A DNA stretch of 64,000 nt, from contig JARLIS010000063.1 of the NCBI GenBank assembly GCA_031291615.1, positions 23,067-87,066 on the forward strand, read 5' to 3'. The position numbers and the translations under genes were made by a program. Positions 20,530 to 29,097 of the stretch are shown in pieces (the first letter of the stretch is position 1; every line of letters begins with the position of its first letter). The stretch comes from Parvibaculum sp. GTDB taxonomy: Bacteria > Pseudomonadota > Alphaproteobacteria > Parvibaculales > Parvibaculaceae. The notes under the pieces were generated by a model. The model was not told where the DNA came from. It saw only the letters and a program-made list of their open reading frames with translations, and made no database searches.

Positions 20530-21995
20530 ATGCTGGTCTCTGCTGTCTGGCTCGCGGGTTTCTGCCCGCGACGCCTGCGGCGGCGACGGCGGCGGCTGCG
20601 ATTGATGTCCGCCTCCATCAGGGAAAGGAGAATGCCTTCGCGCAGGCCCCGGTCGGCGACGCGCAGGCGTTCGGCCGGCCAGGCGCGCGCAATCGCCTCG
20701 AAAATGGCGCAGCCGGCAAGAACGAGATCGGCGCGTTCGCGGCCGACGCAAGGGTGGGCGGCGCGGGCGTCATAGGTCATGGCGAGCAGGTCGCGGGTGA
20801 CGCTGTCCACATCGCCCGGCGAGATCCAGATGCCGTCGACGCGGTTTCTGTCGTAGCGCGGCAGGCCGAGATGGACGCCGGCAATGGTGGTGACGGTGCC
20901 GGAGGTGCCGAGAAGGTGGAAGCCGCCGTCGAGCCCCGCCCGCGCCTCGCGGAGCCGCGCGACGAAGGGCGCGATGCGGTCCGTCACCTCGTCCACCATG
21001 CGTTCATAGACTTCGCCCGGCACTTCGACGCCACCATGGCGCTCCGCCAGAGTGACGACGCCGCAGGCGAGCGAGGTCCAGTCTTCGATGCGCGGGCGGA
21101 AGCGCGGCTTCGGCCGGTCGGGGTCCGGCTGTTCCATGCTGACCCAGATCAGTTCGGTAGAACCGCCGCCGATGTCGAAGACGAGCGCCGAGGCGCATTC
21201 GCGGTCGAGCAGCGGCGCGCAACCGGCGACGGCGAGGCGCGCCTCGTCCTCGTTCGACACGATTTCAAGCGAGAGGCCGGTTTCGGCTTTGACGCGGGCG
21301 ATGAAGTCCGCGCCGTTGGACGCTATGCGGCAGGCTTGCGTCGCGATGAGGCGCGAGCGGGCGACGCCGCGCCGCGTCATCTTGTCGGCGCAGATGCGCA
21401 GCGCCTCGACCGAGCGGTCCATGGCGGCATCGCTCAGCGAGCCGCGCGCTGTCAGGCCTTCGCCGAGCCGGACGATGCGCGAATAGGCATCGACGACCTT
21501 GAAGCCCTCGCGCGTGCGCCGGGCAATGAGAAGGCGGCAATTGTTGGTGCCGAGATCGAGCGCGCCGTAGAGAGGCTCCTCGTTCGAGGCCCCGCGTGTC
21601 TGGTTGCGGCGCGTATCGGCCTGGGGTTTGGTCCGCCCCCTGCCCCGGCGCCGCGCACGGCTTCCCTCGCGCGCGGGACGCGGCGCCCGGTCGGCGGAAG
21701 TTGCTTCGGCAGTCGGTGAGACGTCCTCCGACGCGTTTCCATTGCGCGCCGGCTCCCTCGCCTCACGACCGGCCACGGACACGGGGGGTTCCGACCCCTC
21801 CGCGCCCCTGTCACCTTCTGGGTGCACGGTCGACCAAGACCCGGGAAGCCGCACGAGACCCTTATCAGGGACAGCGCTTCCGACCGGGCTCCTTATCTGT
21901 TCAGTTGAGGGGAGTTTAACAGGTCGGGCCCTAGGGTAAAGGCGCGGCTTGGGGCCCTCTTTGGGACGCCGCCCCGCCCCGGAAGCGGGAACCAA
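20526..21995 (-). CDS. Ppx/GppA phosphatase with long basic N-terminal extension
   Basis: 489 aa as drawn. The conserved domain begins near residue 140 ([18 protein letters not shown]) and includes [14 protein letters not shown] and [22 protein letters not shown], the ASKHA phosphate loops of exopolyphosphatase/guanosine pentaphosphatase. The first ~135 residues are Arg/Pro-rich and low in complexity, so the true start may lie downstream. The last residues are also a poly-Arg run ([13 protein letters not shown]). It is coupled to rlmE by ATGA. Confidence 0.85.
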
Positions 21996-22126
21996 AGAGC
22001 AAGCCGTTACATATGGTTGACGGCAGCGTCGACCATGACTAGGTTTCGGCCCGCGCGGACCAGAGCCCGCGCACCGCTTCGCTTCCGGGCCCCGCGCCCG
22101 AACCGCGAAGCCCGAGACCGGCGCTT

Positions 22127-22200
22127 TGGGGGATCGTCTAATGGTAGGACTGCAGACTCTGACTCTGCCTATCTAGGTTCGAATCCTAGTCCCCCAGCCA
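22127..22200 (+). tRNA. tRNA-Gln (anticodon CTG)
   Basis: 74 nt including the encoded CCA. The acceptor is TGGGGGA/TCCCCCA and the anticodon stem is GCAGA/TCTGC around the loop CTCTGAC, giving anticodon CTG. The T-arm is CTAGG-TTCGAAT-CCTAG. Its last 17 bases recur at 37455-37471, marking it as the island attachment gene. Confidence 0.97.
22184..22200. repeat. attL-type direct repeat (tRNA-Gln 3' end)
   Basis: TCCTAGTCCCCCAGCCA, identical to 37455-37471 in the same orientation. The flanking bases differ on both sides. It is consistent with tRNA-targeted integration that regenerates the tRNA 3' end. Confidence 0.9.
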
Positions 22201-22652
22201 ATTTAATTTTACCTCATTAAATCAATCACTTAACTCAAGTGATGAAGTGAGTTTAGTACACAGCTTTAGTACAGGTCGCTGCCCTTCAAGGTGACTGCGA
22301 ATGGCTGGAAGCGAATTGGCTGCAAAAATATCTCCGTGGCAGCGATGGAATGAAATGCACAGCACGAACTACTCCTGCGGACCGCGCACTTTACGAAGAC
22401 AGGTGGGCTTGCCAGCACGCCCGTAGGGTGAGTTAATCCGTATCGTTCGTCCCATGACGATTTCAAATCGCAAGGGGCGAAAAGCCCGCCGCCGGAAACG
22501 GATCGCATCCGCGTGGCTCCTGAACGCGTTCGCCGGTTGGTACATCTCAGTCTCAAGATCATCGTATTGGTTACTGCGTTGGCCGCTTATCTTGCCTCGT
22601 CCAAACCAAGTCCCCGACACCACCCTGCTGAACACGTAGAAGCGGAGAGAAC
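22201..22652. other. Island left end, no convincing gene
   Basis: About 450 bp after the tRNA. Small ORFs exist (a 61-codon ORF at 22454-22639 among them), but none has convincing protein character. A TGAAGTGA octamer that recurs through the island lies at 22243-22250. The stretch could hold integrase arm sites or promoters. Confidence 0.5.
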
Positions 22653-23300
22653 GTGCACACAATCAATCGTATTGAAGATGTAAGCGCAGACGTGGTGAGC
22701 GGCTACAACGGATTTTTGACGTGTCTTTTGTACACCACCGCTCATACCGAATTTCGAAAAATGATTATGCAACAGTGGGACGCACTCGACAGCTTCTCCG
22801 ACAATGTACTTATTCTCGTAGCCGACCACCCCGAACAAAGCGCACCTGTCTCCAAACCTAGTCCGCACAATCTGCAAACCGGGGGAGGTTCTGCGGGCAC
22901 GATACACATGATCACTTCATTGCCGGGCTTTGTTGCAGGCCAAACCGACAAAACAAATGCCAAGGCGCTCAAGCACTATGGAATAAGTCGTTCGCTGATG
23001 CCGTGCATTGTCTTTTTCAACGACCCTCTCTCTTCGACCCCCACGACGATTACATATTCGTTCAGAGGAATCGACCGCCCGCTCGTGGACGACTTCATGG
23101 ATATATTTGAGAAATGCAGTAGCGTCTGGAGTGAGCCAAGCGCGAATGAACGCAACGACCTAGCCGGGTTTCGAGCGCGTAAGATGATTGAGCTCGAACC
23201 GCTAATTAACCGGCTCCAGTTCTTGCAGTTCGCTGGTAAAGTGGTGAAGAACGCGGCTTTCGCATCGTTGCTCGCGCTGATCGGCAAGATAGTCATATAG
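22653..23300 (+). CDS. Hypothetical island protein
   Basis: 215 aa with a GTG start behind GGAGAG. I do not recognise it. The composition is that of a real soluble protein with a hydrophobic C-terminal stretch (about 190-213, FAGKVVKNAAFASLLALIGK), which could be an amphipathic or membrane-associated helix. It lies between the gene-poor left end and the chimeric SRAP gene. Confidence 0.7.
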   Translation: MHTINRIEDVSADVVSGYNGFLTCLLYTTAHTEFRKMIMQQWDALDSFSDNVLILVADHPEQSAPVSKPSPHNLQTGGGSAGTIHMITSLPGFVAGQTDKTNAKALKHYGISRSLMPCIVFFNDPLSSTPTTITYSFRGIDRPLVDDFMDIFEKCSSVWSEPSANERNDLAGFRARKMIELEPLINRLQFLQFAGKVVKNAAFASLLALIGKIVI

Positions 23301-23335
23301 GTCAGATTTGATAGCACCGTGTAGGCAGCAAGCTC

Positions 23336-24037
23336 GTGTGCGGACGCTTCACCCAATTCTATTCATGGCGCGAACTGGTGGACCTCTATGGCCTCTCTGG
23401 GACGCCCCTCAATCTTGAGCCTCGGTACAACATCGCGCCCACTACATCGGTCCTAACTGTCCACCTCGACGGCAACTCCCGCGTTGTCTCTCAAATGCGC
23501 TGGGGATTGATCCCGACATGGTGGAAGGAAGAGAACCGCCTCCCCGCCACCTTCAATGCCCGTTCGGACACCGTAGCGACGAAGCCCATGTTTCGCTCTG
23601 CGTTCAAATCGCGGCGGTGCATCGTGCCCATGAGCGGGTTCTTTGAGTGGCGCACCGAGGTGAAGGTGAAGCGGCCCTTCTATGTGACGATGACCTCAGG
23701 CCAGCCTATGTCGGTGGCAGGCATATGGCTGCCCGTCGAAAGGGAACTGAAGGGACACGTGAAAGACGCTGTTGAATTTCTTGAAGGCTGGGTTAGGTGG
23801 GCTTCGCCATACGACACCCTACCCTTCAGCACGGCAGCGCGAGTGATAGGAATGTCACCTCGCGATTTCAACAAAGACGTGAGACGGCACGAACACTTCA
23901 TATCCGCTATCGCGGAGTTGGGTGTTGTTGAATGGGGTCAGGGAGAAAGGTTCTCGGCCTTCATGTCCATCTCTTCCGTCCCAACGCCAAGAACGGCAAC
24001 AGGGGGGAAGTTACGTATAAGAGCCTCTTCTACATAA
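23336..24037 (+). CDS. SRAP/HMCES-like N-terminus fused to unrelated C-terminus (chimeric, probably inactive)
   Basis: 233 aa, GTG start. Residues 1-131 are a SOS-response-associated (YedK/HMCES) domain: MCGR with catalytic Cys2, YNIAPT, WGLIPTWW, FNARSDT (Asn74), PMSGFFEW (Glu104). Similarity ends at residue 131 (GIW, base 23728). The following ~100 residues are unrelated, and the catalytic His region (IHDRMPV) is absent. That missing half is found at 28255-28524. SRAP proteins crosslink abasic sites in single-stranded DNA, and the missing His would impair processing. Confidence 0.8.
   Translation: MCGRFTQFYSWRELVDLYGLSGTPLNLEPRYNIAPTTSVLTVHLDGNSRVVSQMRWGLIPTWWKEENRLPATFNARSDTVATKPMFRSAFKSRRCIVPMSGFFEWRTEVKVKRPFYVTMTSGQPMSVAGIWLPVERELKGHVKDAVEFLEGWVRWASPYDTLPFSTAARVIGMSPRDFNKDVRRHEHFISAIAELGVVEWGQGERFSAFMSISSVPTPRTATGGKLRIRASST
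23543..23728. repeat. SRAP internal direct repeat, copy 1
   Basis: 186 bp, about 90% identical to 28070-28254 (18 substitutions and one deletion by eye), in the same orientation 4.5 kb apart. Recombination across the two would join the N-terminal part here to the C-terminal part at 28255-28521. Confidence 0.85.
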
Positions 24038-24310
24038 TCTCCCCCCTCTGAAGTGACTTCATCGTTCCCATGAGGCAACGACAACAGAACCTCAAAGGGG
24101 AAGGTGGATGGATGTTGATGGTGGCTATCACCGCAAGGGACGCTTCAAGATAGCCTGGAAGGACACCTGAAGGGACCGGGAACTGGCGACGTGGGTAACA
24201 CCATCAACACCAACTCCCTCGACGGTTCGGATTCAAGCTCCCCATATGGCGTACCGAAAAAGCCACTTCAATATGGCTCATGGGCTTTGGTCTCACCGCA
24301 CCAGCGGCCT
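24038..24310. other. Short non-coding stretch
   Basis: No supported ORF. It contains the palindromic GAAGTGACTTC (24050-24060), an instance of the recurring TGAAGTGA octamer. Confidence 0.4.
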
Positions 24311-24736
24311 TCATCGCCCTTTATTGTCTTCCACAAGACGACGGTAAGACGCGACAGACCGAATATAATCCGGGTCTGCATTTCGCTGCTTGACCATTGT
24401 CAAAAGCGTTCTGCCAAGCTCCGCCCTAAACTGATTTATCGGCACGACAGGTTCCGTAGGATGGTCTCCAGCGTAATGCGTTCGGTATGCTTCCATCGTT
24501 TGCATGATCGAAATACTTTCATCGAGCTTCCGCGTACCATCGGAGTAGTACTGCGCATTGTCGCTGGCTTGGTAATTGTCCAAAAAGTAGTCATGTATCA
24601 AGCCACGGCAGATAGGGTCTTCCCATTCATCTGGACCGTGATCTGACATTGTGTCGGCGCTTGCCGGGCGTAAGGTCACCAAACCAAGTAAGAAGAAAAC
24701 TAGACCCATCAAGGTCATCGCTCTGAGTATTCTCAT
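24311..24736 (-). CDS. Small exported hypothetical protein
   Basis: 141 aa. A clear signal peptide lies at residues 1-28 (RILRAMTLMGLVFFLLGLVTLRPASA, with an A-x-A-like cleavage site). The mature part is acidic, with Asp/Tyr-rich CRGLIHDYFLDNY and a DPDYIRSVASYRRLV end. The family is not recognised. It is the only leftward gene in this part of the island and stands alone. Confidence 0.72.
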   Translation of the reverse strand: MRILRAMTLMGLVFFLLGLVTLRPASADTMSDHGPDEWEDPICRGLIHDYFLDNYQASDNAQYYSDGTRKLDESISIMQTMEAYRTHYAGDHPTEPVVPINQFRAELGRTLLTMVKQRNADPDYIRSVASYRRLVEDNKGR

Positions 24737-24891
24737 TGAAATGCGCTCTCCCTGTCATCTGCGCTTTCGTCACATTGTCAGAGTACGGTACTTATTAAAA
24801 GCTACTTTAACGGACCCGCGAAACCCCGGTGCAAGGCTTCCGAGAAACAGGAACAAGTATTTGAACAGACTAAGAGTCGAGGCTTCCAGCG

Positions 24892-25602
24892 TTGGCGAAA
24901 CCTAGAAACCGTACAACCCATTTCGACCATCCCAAAGAACGCATTCGGATCAAGCAAGGTGCACCCTGCGAGATAGATGGCTGCCCCAACCTGTCGGACA
25001 AGAGTTCATTTTCCCCGCTGTGTCGCACTCACAGAAACAGGGTTCTGAGGTACGGCAGCCCGCGTGGTCGGAAGATTGGCGCGCATAGCCCCCAGTACAA
25101 ACGTACCGCTCTTATCGTTGACCGCTTTCTGGAATTGAATGCACAGCATCCGGCGATCATGGAACTGTGCATGTCCATCGACAATTGGATGAATGAACAG
25201 AGCTATCACGCTATCCGCGAGAAACACCGTGAAAAGCCAACGCTCCAAACTCGTGTCGCCCGCGAGGTCTACGAATGGAAGCTGGCGTCGATCAAGGGGC
25301 GTGACCTTCTAAGGGATGTTCTGATCGTCAATCTATTTGTTGACTCGGGTTGGTCACATATCGAGCAAGCGACCGACGATCACCGTTTTGCAGTCGTGAA
25401 TTTGGTTCGACGCAAGAGCGATAGGCACAACCGCCGCTTCCTCTCATATCGCATAAAGAGCGAAGTAGGACGCATCATCCTCGTGCATCTATCACGAAGC
25501 GCCTACCAGATTTGCGAACTTCTAAAACCCAAACTCATCCCGAAACATCAAAGATTGAGGATGCGAAAGACGAACCATGTCCAAGAAATGGAAGCGGCTT
25601 AA
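24892..25602 (+). CDS. Basic protein with N-terminal Cys/His zinc motif
   Basis: 236 aa; the start (TTG/GTG-type) is uncertain. Residues 26-55 hold C-x4-C...C-x2-H followed by RNRVLRYGSPRG, the pattern of small zinc-binding modules in phage-type DNA-binding or HNH-like proteins. No HNH catalytic core follows. The remainder is basic and helical. It overlaps the next small basic gene by 26 bp. A DNA-binding role is an inference. Confidence 0.65.
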   Translation: MAKPRNRTTHFDHPKERIRIKQGAPCEIDGCPNLSDKSSFSPLCRTHRNRVLRYGSPRGRKIGAHSPQYKRTALIVDRFLELNAQHPAIMELCMSIDNWMNEQSYHAIREKHREKPTLQTRVAREVYEWKLASIKGRDLLRDVLIVNLFVDSGWSHIEQATDDHRFAVVNLVRRKSDRHNRRFLSYRIKSEVGRIILVHLSRSAYQICELLKPKLIPKHQRLRMRKTNHVQEMEAA

Positions 25603-25852
25603 ACCTGCTACCCCCGAGAAGCACAAGAGGCTGATTGCCCGCTCGATCCGGTTGGCGAAAGAAGAAGTGCTCTGGGATGAAATGCTCTCACTTCAGTTGG
25701 CCTCAGGTACACCCACAGCGAGCATCATCAAGGCCCCAGCACCGCCCGCAAGACGCCTACGTCTCGCCACGCCTAAAGCAAAATCTAAATCGTTGAAGCT
25801 CGTCATGGATCGCGGCTTGCTTGAGCAAGTGTGTCGTAACCGGCAAGGCTGA
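25577..25852 (+). CDS. Small basic hypothetical protein
   Basis: 91 aa, Lys/Arg-rich (MSKKWKRLKPATPEKHKRL). It overlaps the 3' end of the zinc-motif gene by 26 bp and lies 92 bp before the integrase. It has no recognised domain and could be an excisionase-like or nucleic-acid-binding accessory, on position and charge only. Confidence 0.55.
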   Translation: MSKKWKRLKPATPEKHKRLIARSIRLAKEEVLWDEMLSLQLASGTPTASIIKAPAPPARRLRLATPKAKSKSLKLVMDRGLLEQVCRNRQG

Positions 25853-25944
25853 GCGACATAGGCTGGTCTTAAACGCCACGTCGCCGCGCTTGCGTCAATA
25901 CGCCGACCGCCTTCTATGACGTAGCCGAAGATCAGAAGCGCCGC

Positions 25945-27135
25945 GTGACGGGTGGTGTTGCCGCGAGTGAGGGAAGCGTGCGGGCGACCACCTCCGCTCC
26001 ACAAGTGGCTGTGCAGGTCGCGGAAGCTGTCGTCTTTAGTGGACCACCGCTGTCCGAAGTCCTCCCGAACTTCCTTGACCTGATGACGAAGGACCAAGGC
26101 TGGAAAGGCCAAACTCTTGCTCAGAACTCCACCACCTATCGCATGTTCCAGCAGGTATGTGGTGATCGGCCGGTTCAGGCTTACCGGCGGACGGACTTGG
26201 CTATCTTCTACGACACGCTTCGCGGGCTTCCATCGATGTATTCACGGAAGGCTGAATGGCATGACATGCCGCTTCAAGCGATAGTCGAAGCCACATGCGA
26301 TCTTGACGTTGAGCGCCTGACTATGAAGACGATGAAGCGTCATTTCTCTGCACTAGGCCGATTGTTCTCATACCTGAAACGTCGCGGTGCCTACGTCGGA
26401 GACAATCCAGCGCACGGTTTCGAGTTTCCGTCCAAGGGACGCTCACTATCTGAACGTACCGGATGGAAGGGCGAGAAGCTCACAAAGCTATTTGCGTCAC
26501 CTGTATGGGCAGGGTGTCTTTCTGCGGCGCGGCGAACAAAACCGGGCTCCGAAGTCGTCAAGGATGAGAAATACTGGCTTCCTATTCTCGGGCTCTATCA
26601 CGGGAACCGCTTGGAAGAATTCGCGCAGCTTCTTCGGAGTGACATTCGCTTCGATCATGACATCTGGTACTTCGACATCAACGATGAAGAGATGAAGCAG
26701 TTGAAGAACGAGCAGTCGATACGGCGCGTTCCCATTCATCCGACGGTGAAGTCACTTGGCTTCTTGGAATATGTCGAGGCGGTCGCGCCTATGCCGACAC
26801 AGCGAATATTCCCTCAATTGGAGCCGGGCGGACCTGACAAAAAGCTCGGCTTCTATTTCAGCAAATGGTTTTCTCGCTACAGGCAGGACGTGGGCATCTA
26901 CGAACGTGGTTTGGACTACCACTCGCTTCGGCACAGCGTGACCACGAAGCTCTTTTCCATGTCTGTTGAAGAGTATTTGATTGACGAACTCACCGGTCAT
27001 GCGGGCGGCGGGATCAGCCGAAGGAAATATAAGGCGGACGGCGAGATACCGCTGAGTGCTCTGTACGGCGCCATTTGTAAAATCGAGTGGCCGGAGGTTT
27101 CTTTTGGGAAGAAGCTTCAATTAAAGACTGCTTGA
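25945..27135 (+). CDS. Tyrosine recombinase (phage-type integrase)
   Basis: 396 aa, GTG start. An N-terminal SAM-like core-binding region (about 30-180) is followed by the catalytic domain with Arg in GLYHGNRLEEFAQL, HxxR in YHSLRHSVTTKL, His in LTGHAGGG and the nucleophile Tyr in RRKYKADG. It fits the integrase for the tRNA-Gln island. Open frame continues upstream of the GTG, so the N-terminus could be longer. It is 3.7 kb inside the left border rather than beside it. Confidence 0.92.
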   Translation: MTGGVAASEGSVRATTSAPQVAVQVAEAVVFSGPPLSEVLPNFLDLMTKDQGWKGQTLAQNSTTYRMFQQVCGDRPVQAYRRTDLAIFYDTLRGLPSMYSRKAEWHDMPLQAIVEATCDLDVERLTMKTMKRHFSALGRLFSYLKRRGAYVGDNPAHGFEFPSKGRSLSERTGWKGEKLTKLFASPVWAGCLSAARRTKPGSEVVKDEKYWLPILGLYHGNRLEEFAQLLRSDIRFDHDIWYFDINDEEMKQLKNEQSIRRVPIHPTVKSLGFLEYVEAVAPMPTQRIFPQLEPGGPDKKLGFYFSKWFSRYRQDVGIYERGLDYHSLRHSVTTKLFSMSVEEYLIDELTGHAGGGISRRKYKADGEIPLSALYGAICKIEWPEVSFGKKLQLKTA

Positions 27136-27159
27136 AATTGCCAGTCTACCGGAGGTCCA

Positions 27160-28035
27160 ATGACGCTAATCATTTCCGTTGTATCGCGATGGGGCATTTG
27201 GCAACTGAGCGATCATCGTCTTACAGCCGGAGGCAATGTGGTTTCAGACGTGTCGATGAAGACGGTGCGCCTTGAAGCGGAAGACGGGAGGGCACTTATC
27301 GCCTATTCAGGCATTGGCAAGGTGGAGAACCTTGAAATTTCCGATTGGGTGCGGCGTGTTCTGCGCGGCCAACGGCGCACGATAGACCAGCACGTTCATC
27401 TTCTCTGGGAAAAAGCCAATAAGAGCCTTGCGCCGATATGTAGGCGAGAAAGAATCTCGCACTGGTTTTCGATTGCCGCCTATGTCGGAACTGAGCCACG
27501 GATTTACATAGTCCGCTATGTTGTTGGTTTTGGTTTTAAGATCGAAATGACGCCCATTCCGCTGCCAAAGCACTGCCTGATTGATCTGGCGGAAAGCAGC
27601 GGTCGAGTGTCGATCACTCGGAAAGATATAAATGACATTCACGCCATCATCCGCACACGACGATTTAAACCGACTGTGGGAAAGGATGTTGCAGCGATGT
27701 TGGGGCGCCTGTGCAGGAAGGCGAATAGCGTCGAACTTAGCGGGGTGAGCCCGAATAGCATCGTGTCGTACCTTGCCAAACCGAGCGAAGCATTCGTTAC
27801 CTACTATCAGAATTGGCCTGAGGGCATGGAGAAGCCAATGACTAGCGACGTGGCTGGGGGATTTGATGTTAAAGAGCTAATTCAGGCCGTTTTTCCATAT
27901 ATGTCGGAGATTACTCTGGCGAATCTTACTGCGCTTGAGGAAGGCCGAGAGCCTAGCGCCGAGGTCAACCGAGATAAGATGAATAAATTGCTCAAGGGTG
28001 CTGACTTTGAACCTCGCGACGATCTAAAGGAATGA
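27160..28035 (+). CDS. Proteasome/HslV-like Ntn-hydrolase protein
   Basis: 291 aa with GGAGG before ATG. After removal of Met the chain begins T-L-I-I. Counting from that Thr1, Asp17, Arg19 and Lys33 fall exactly at the proteasome beta-subunit catalytic positions (LSDHR and SMKTV), followed by ALIAYSGIG at the Gly47 turn. This strongly suggests an Ntn-hydrolase fold with an N-terminal Thr nucleophile. The C-terminal ~120 residues are extra compared with HslV (~175 aa) and unrecognised. It lies 24 bp after the integrase. Its function is unknown; no AAA+ unfoldase partner is seen. Confidence 0.7.
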   Translation: MTLIISVVSRWGIWQLSDHRLTAGGNVVSDVSMKTVRLEAEDGRALIAYSGIGKVENLEISDWVRRVLRGQRRTIDQHVHLLWEKANKSLAPICRRERISHWFSIAAYVGTEPRIYIVRYVVGFGFKIEMTPIPLPKHCLIDLAESSGRVSITRKDINDIHAIIRTRRFKPTVGKDVAAMLGRLCRKANSVELSGVSPNSIVSYLAKPSEAFVTYYQNWPEGMEKPMTSDVAGGFDVKELIQAVFPYMSEITLANLTALEEGREPSAEVNRDKMNKLLKGADFEPRDDLKE

Positions 28036-28069
28036 GTCTATCGGACCTACGGTCGCGCTGAAACGCTTT

Positions 28070-28521
28070 CCCGCCACCTTCAATGCCCGTTCGGACACAG
28101 TAGCAACGAAGCCAATGTTTCGCTCTGCGTTCAAATCGCGGCGCTGCATCGTCCCATGAGCGGGTTCTTTGAGTGGAAAACTGAGGGGAAAGTGAAGCGG
28201 CCCTTTTACGTGACGATGACCTCAGGCGAACCCATGTCAGTGGCGGGGATATGGGACACCTGCACGCGCGACGGAAAGGCCCTGCACTCTTGCTCTATCG
28301 TCACAACCGACGCCAACAAGGTCATGGGGGAGATACACGACCGGATGCCGGTGGTCTTGGGGAAGGAGGATTTTGGCGCTTGGCTGTCAGCTAACAAGGG
28401 ACAGGAGTTGCTTGTACCGTGCCCTGACGATTGGATTAAGGCTACTGAGGTAAGCAGCTACGTCAACAAGGTAGCGAACCAAGGGGCGGAATGTATAAAG
28501 CCGTTTGCATTGGAGTCTTAG
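28070..28521 (+). pseudogene. SRAP/HMCES C-terminal remnant with frameshift
   Basis: 28070-28254 repeats the middle of the SRAP domain, but one G is missing near 28153, so the upstream part is out of frame. From 28156 the frame reads MSGFFEWKTEGKV... through IHDRMPVVLGKEDFGAWL (catalytic His) to the normal SRAP end. The N-terminal third, with Cys2, is absent. With 23336-24037 it accounts for one complete SRAP gene split in two. Confidence 0.85.
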
Positions 28522-28563
28522 CTAGCTCGACAGTCTGCGCCGCCTAGAAGGGAATAACATCAG

Positions 28564-29097
28564 ATGTCATCCGGCAAAGAGAAAATCGCATTCAAGGAGG
28601 CTTATGCCGTTGTTGGAGAGCTAATCTTGCTCGCTACGGCGCTAGACCACCAATGCAACCATGTCCTAATTCAGGTGTTGAATTTGGGTGGGGCACCCTT
28701 ACTAGAACCAGTGGTCGCTACACTTGATCCCGTGCGCAAAATCGAAATCCTCAAAGAGCGTGCCAAGCATATCGGTCATGTAGCGTGGAAGACGCCGCTC
28801 ATCAAATACCTAGAAAAGGTAGAAAAGATAAATGCTCAGCGCAATATCGCTTGTCACAGACCCCTAATACCTGACGGCGACGATGCTGTGTTTGGCTCGG
28901 TTGCTGCCGCGAAGCTGCTGAAAAATCTGTACAAGGATCGCCCCTCAGCGGCCGACCTCAAGAAGACAATTGCACTGGGAGAGGTGGCCCTCGGCGAAGG
29001 AATAAATTTGATTGAGAATTTTGAACGCTTTAACAAAGAGTATGAACTGAGAAATTCTACAAGTCACAAACCGACTACCCCCGAGTCCTTACGTTAG
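28564..29097 (+). CDS. HEPN-like protein (Rx4H motif)
   Basis: 177 aa, all-helical in appearance. The opening YAVVGELILLATALDHQCNHVLIQVL and the motif RNIACHRPL (R-N-x3-H) in the middle match HEPN-type RNase domains, whose active site is R-x4-6-H. It converges with a four-TM protein gene and overlaps it by 4 bp. HEPN proteins in islands are often toxin or abortive-infection RNases; that role here is inference. Antitoxin-like partners such as MNT/NTase are not seen. Confidence 0.6.
   Translation: MSSGKEKIAFKEAYAVVGELILLATALDHQCNHVLIQVLNLGGAPLLEPVVATLDPVRKIEILKERAKHIGHVAWKTPLIKYLEKVEKINAQRNIACHRPLIPDGDDAVFGSVAAAKLLKNLYKDRPSAADLKKTIALGEVALGEGINLIENFERFNKEYELRNSTSHKPTTPESLR

Noticed and set aside
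22454..22639. 61-codon ORF at the island left end
   Set aside because: Starts with a very basic run and shows no stable protein pattern or ribosome site; left as unsupported.
24191..24646. 151-codon rightward ORF
   Set aside because: Overlaps a leftward gene with a good signal peptide and natural composition; the rightward frame has neither.
23729..28069. A transposon inserted in the SRAP gene
   Set aside because: No terminal inverted repeats or transposase; the flanking duplication is 186 bp and 10% diverged, unlike a target-site duplication.
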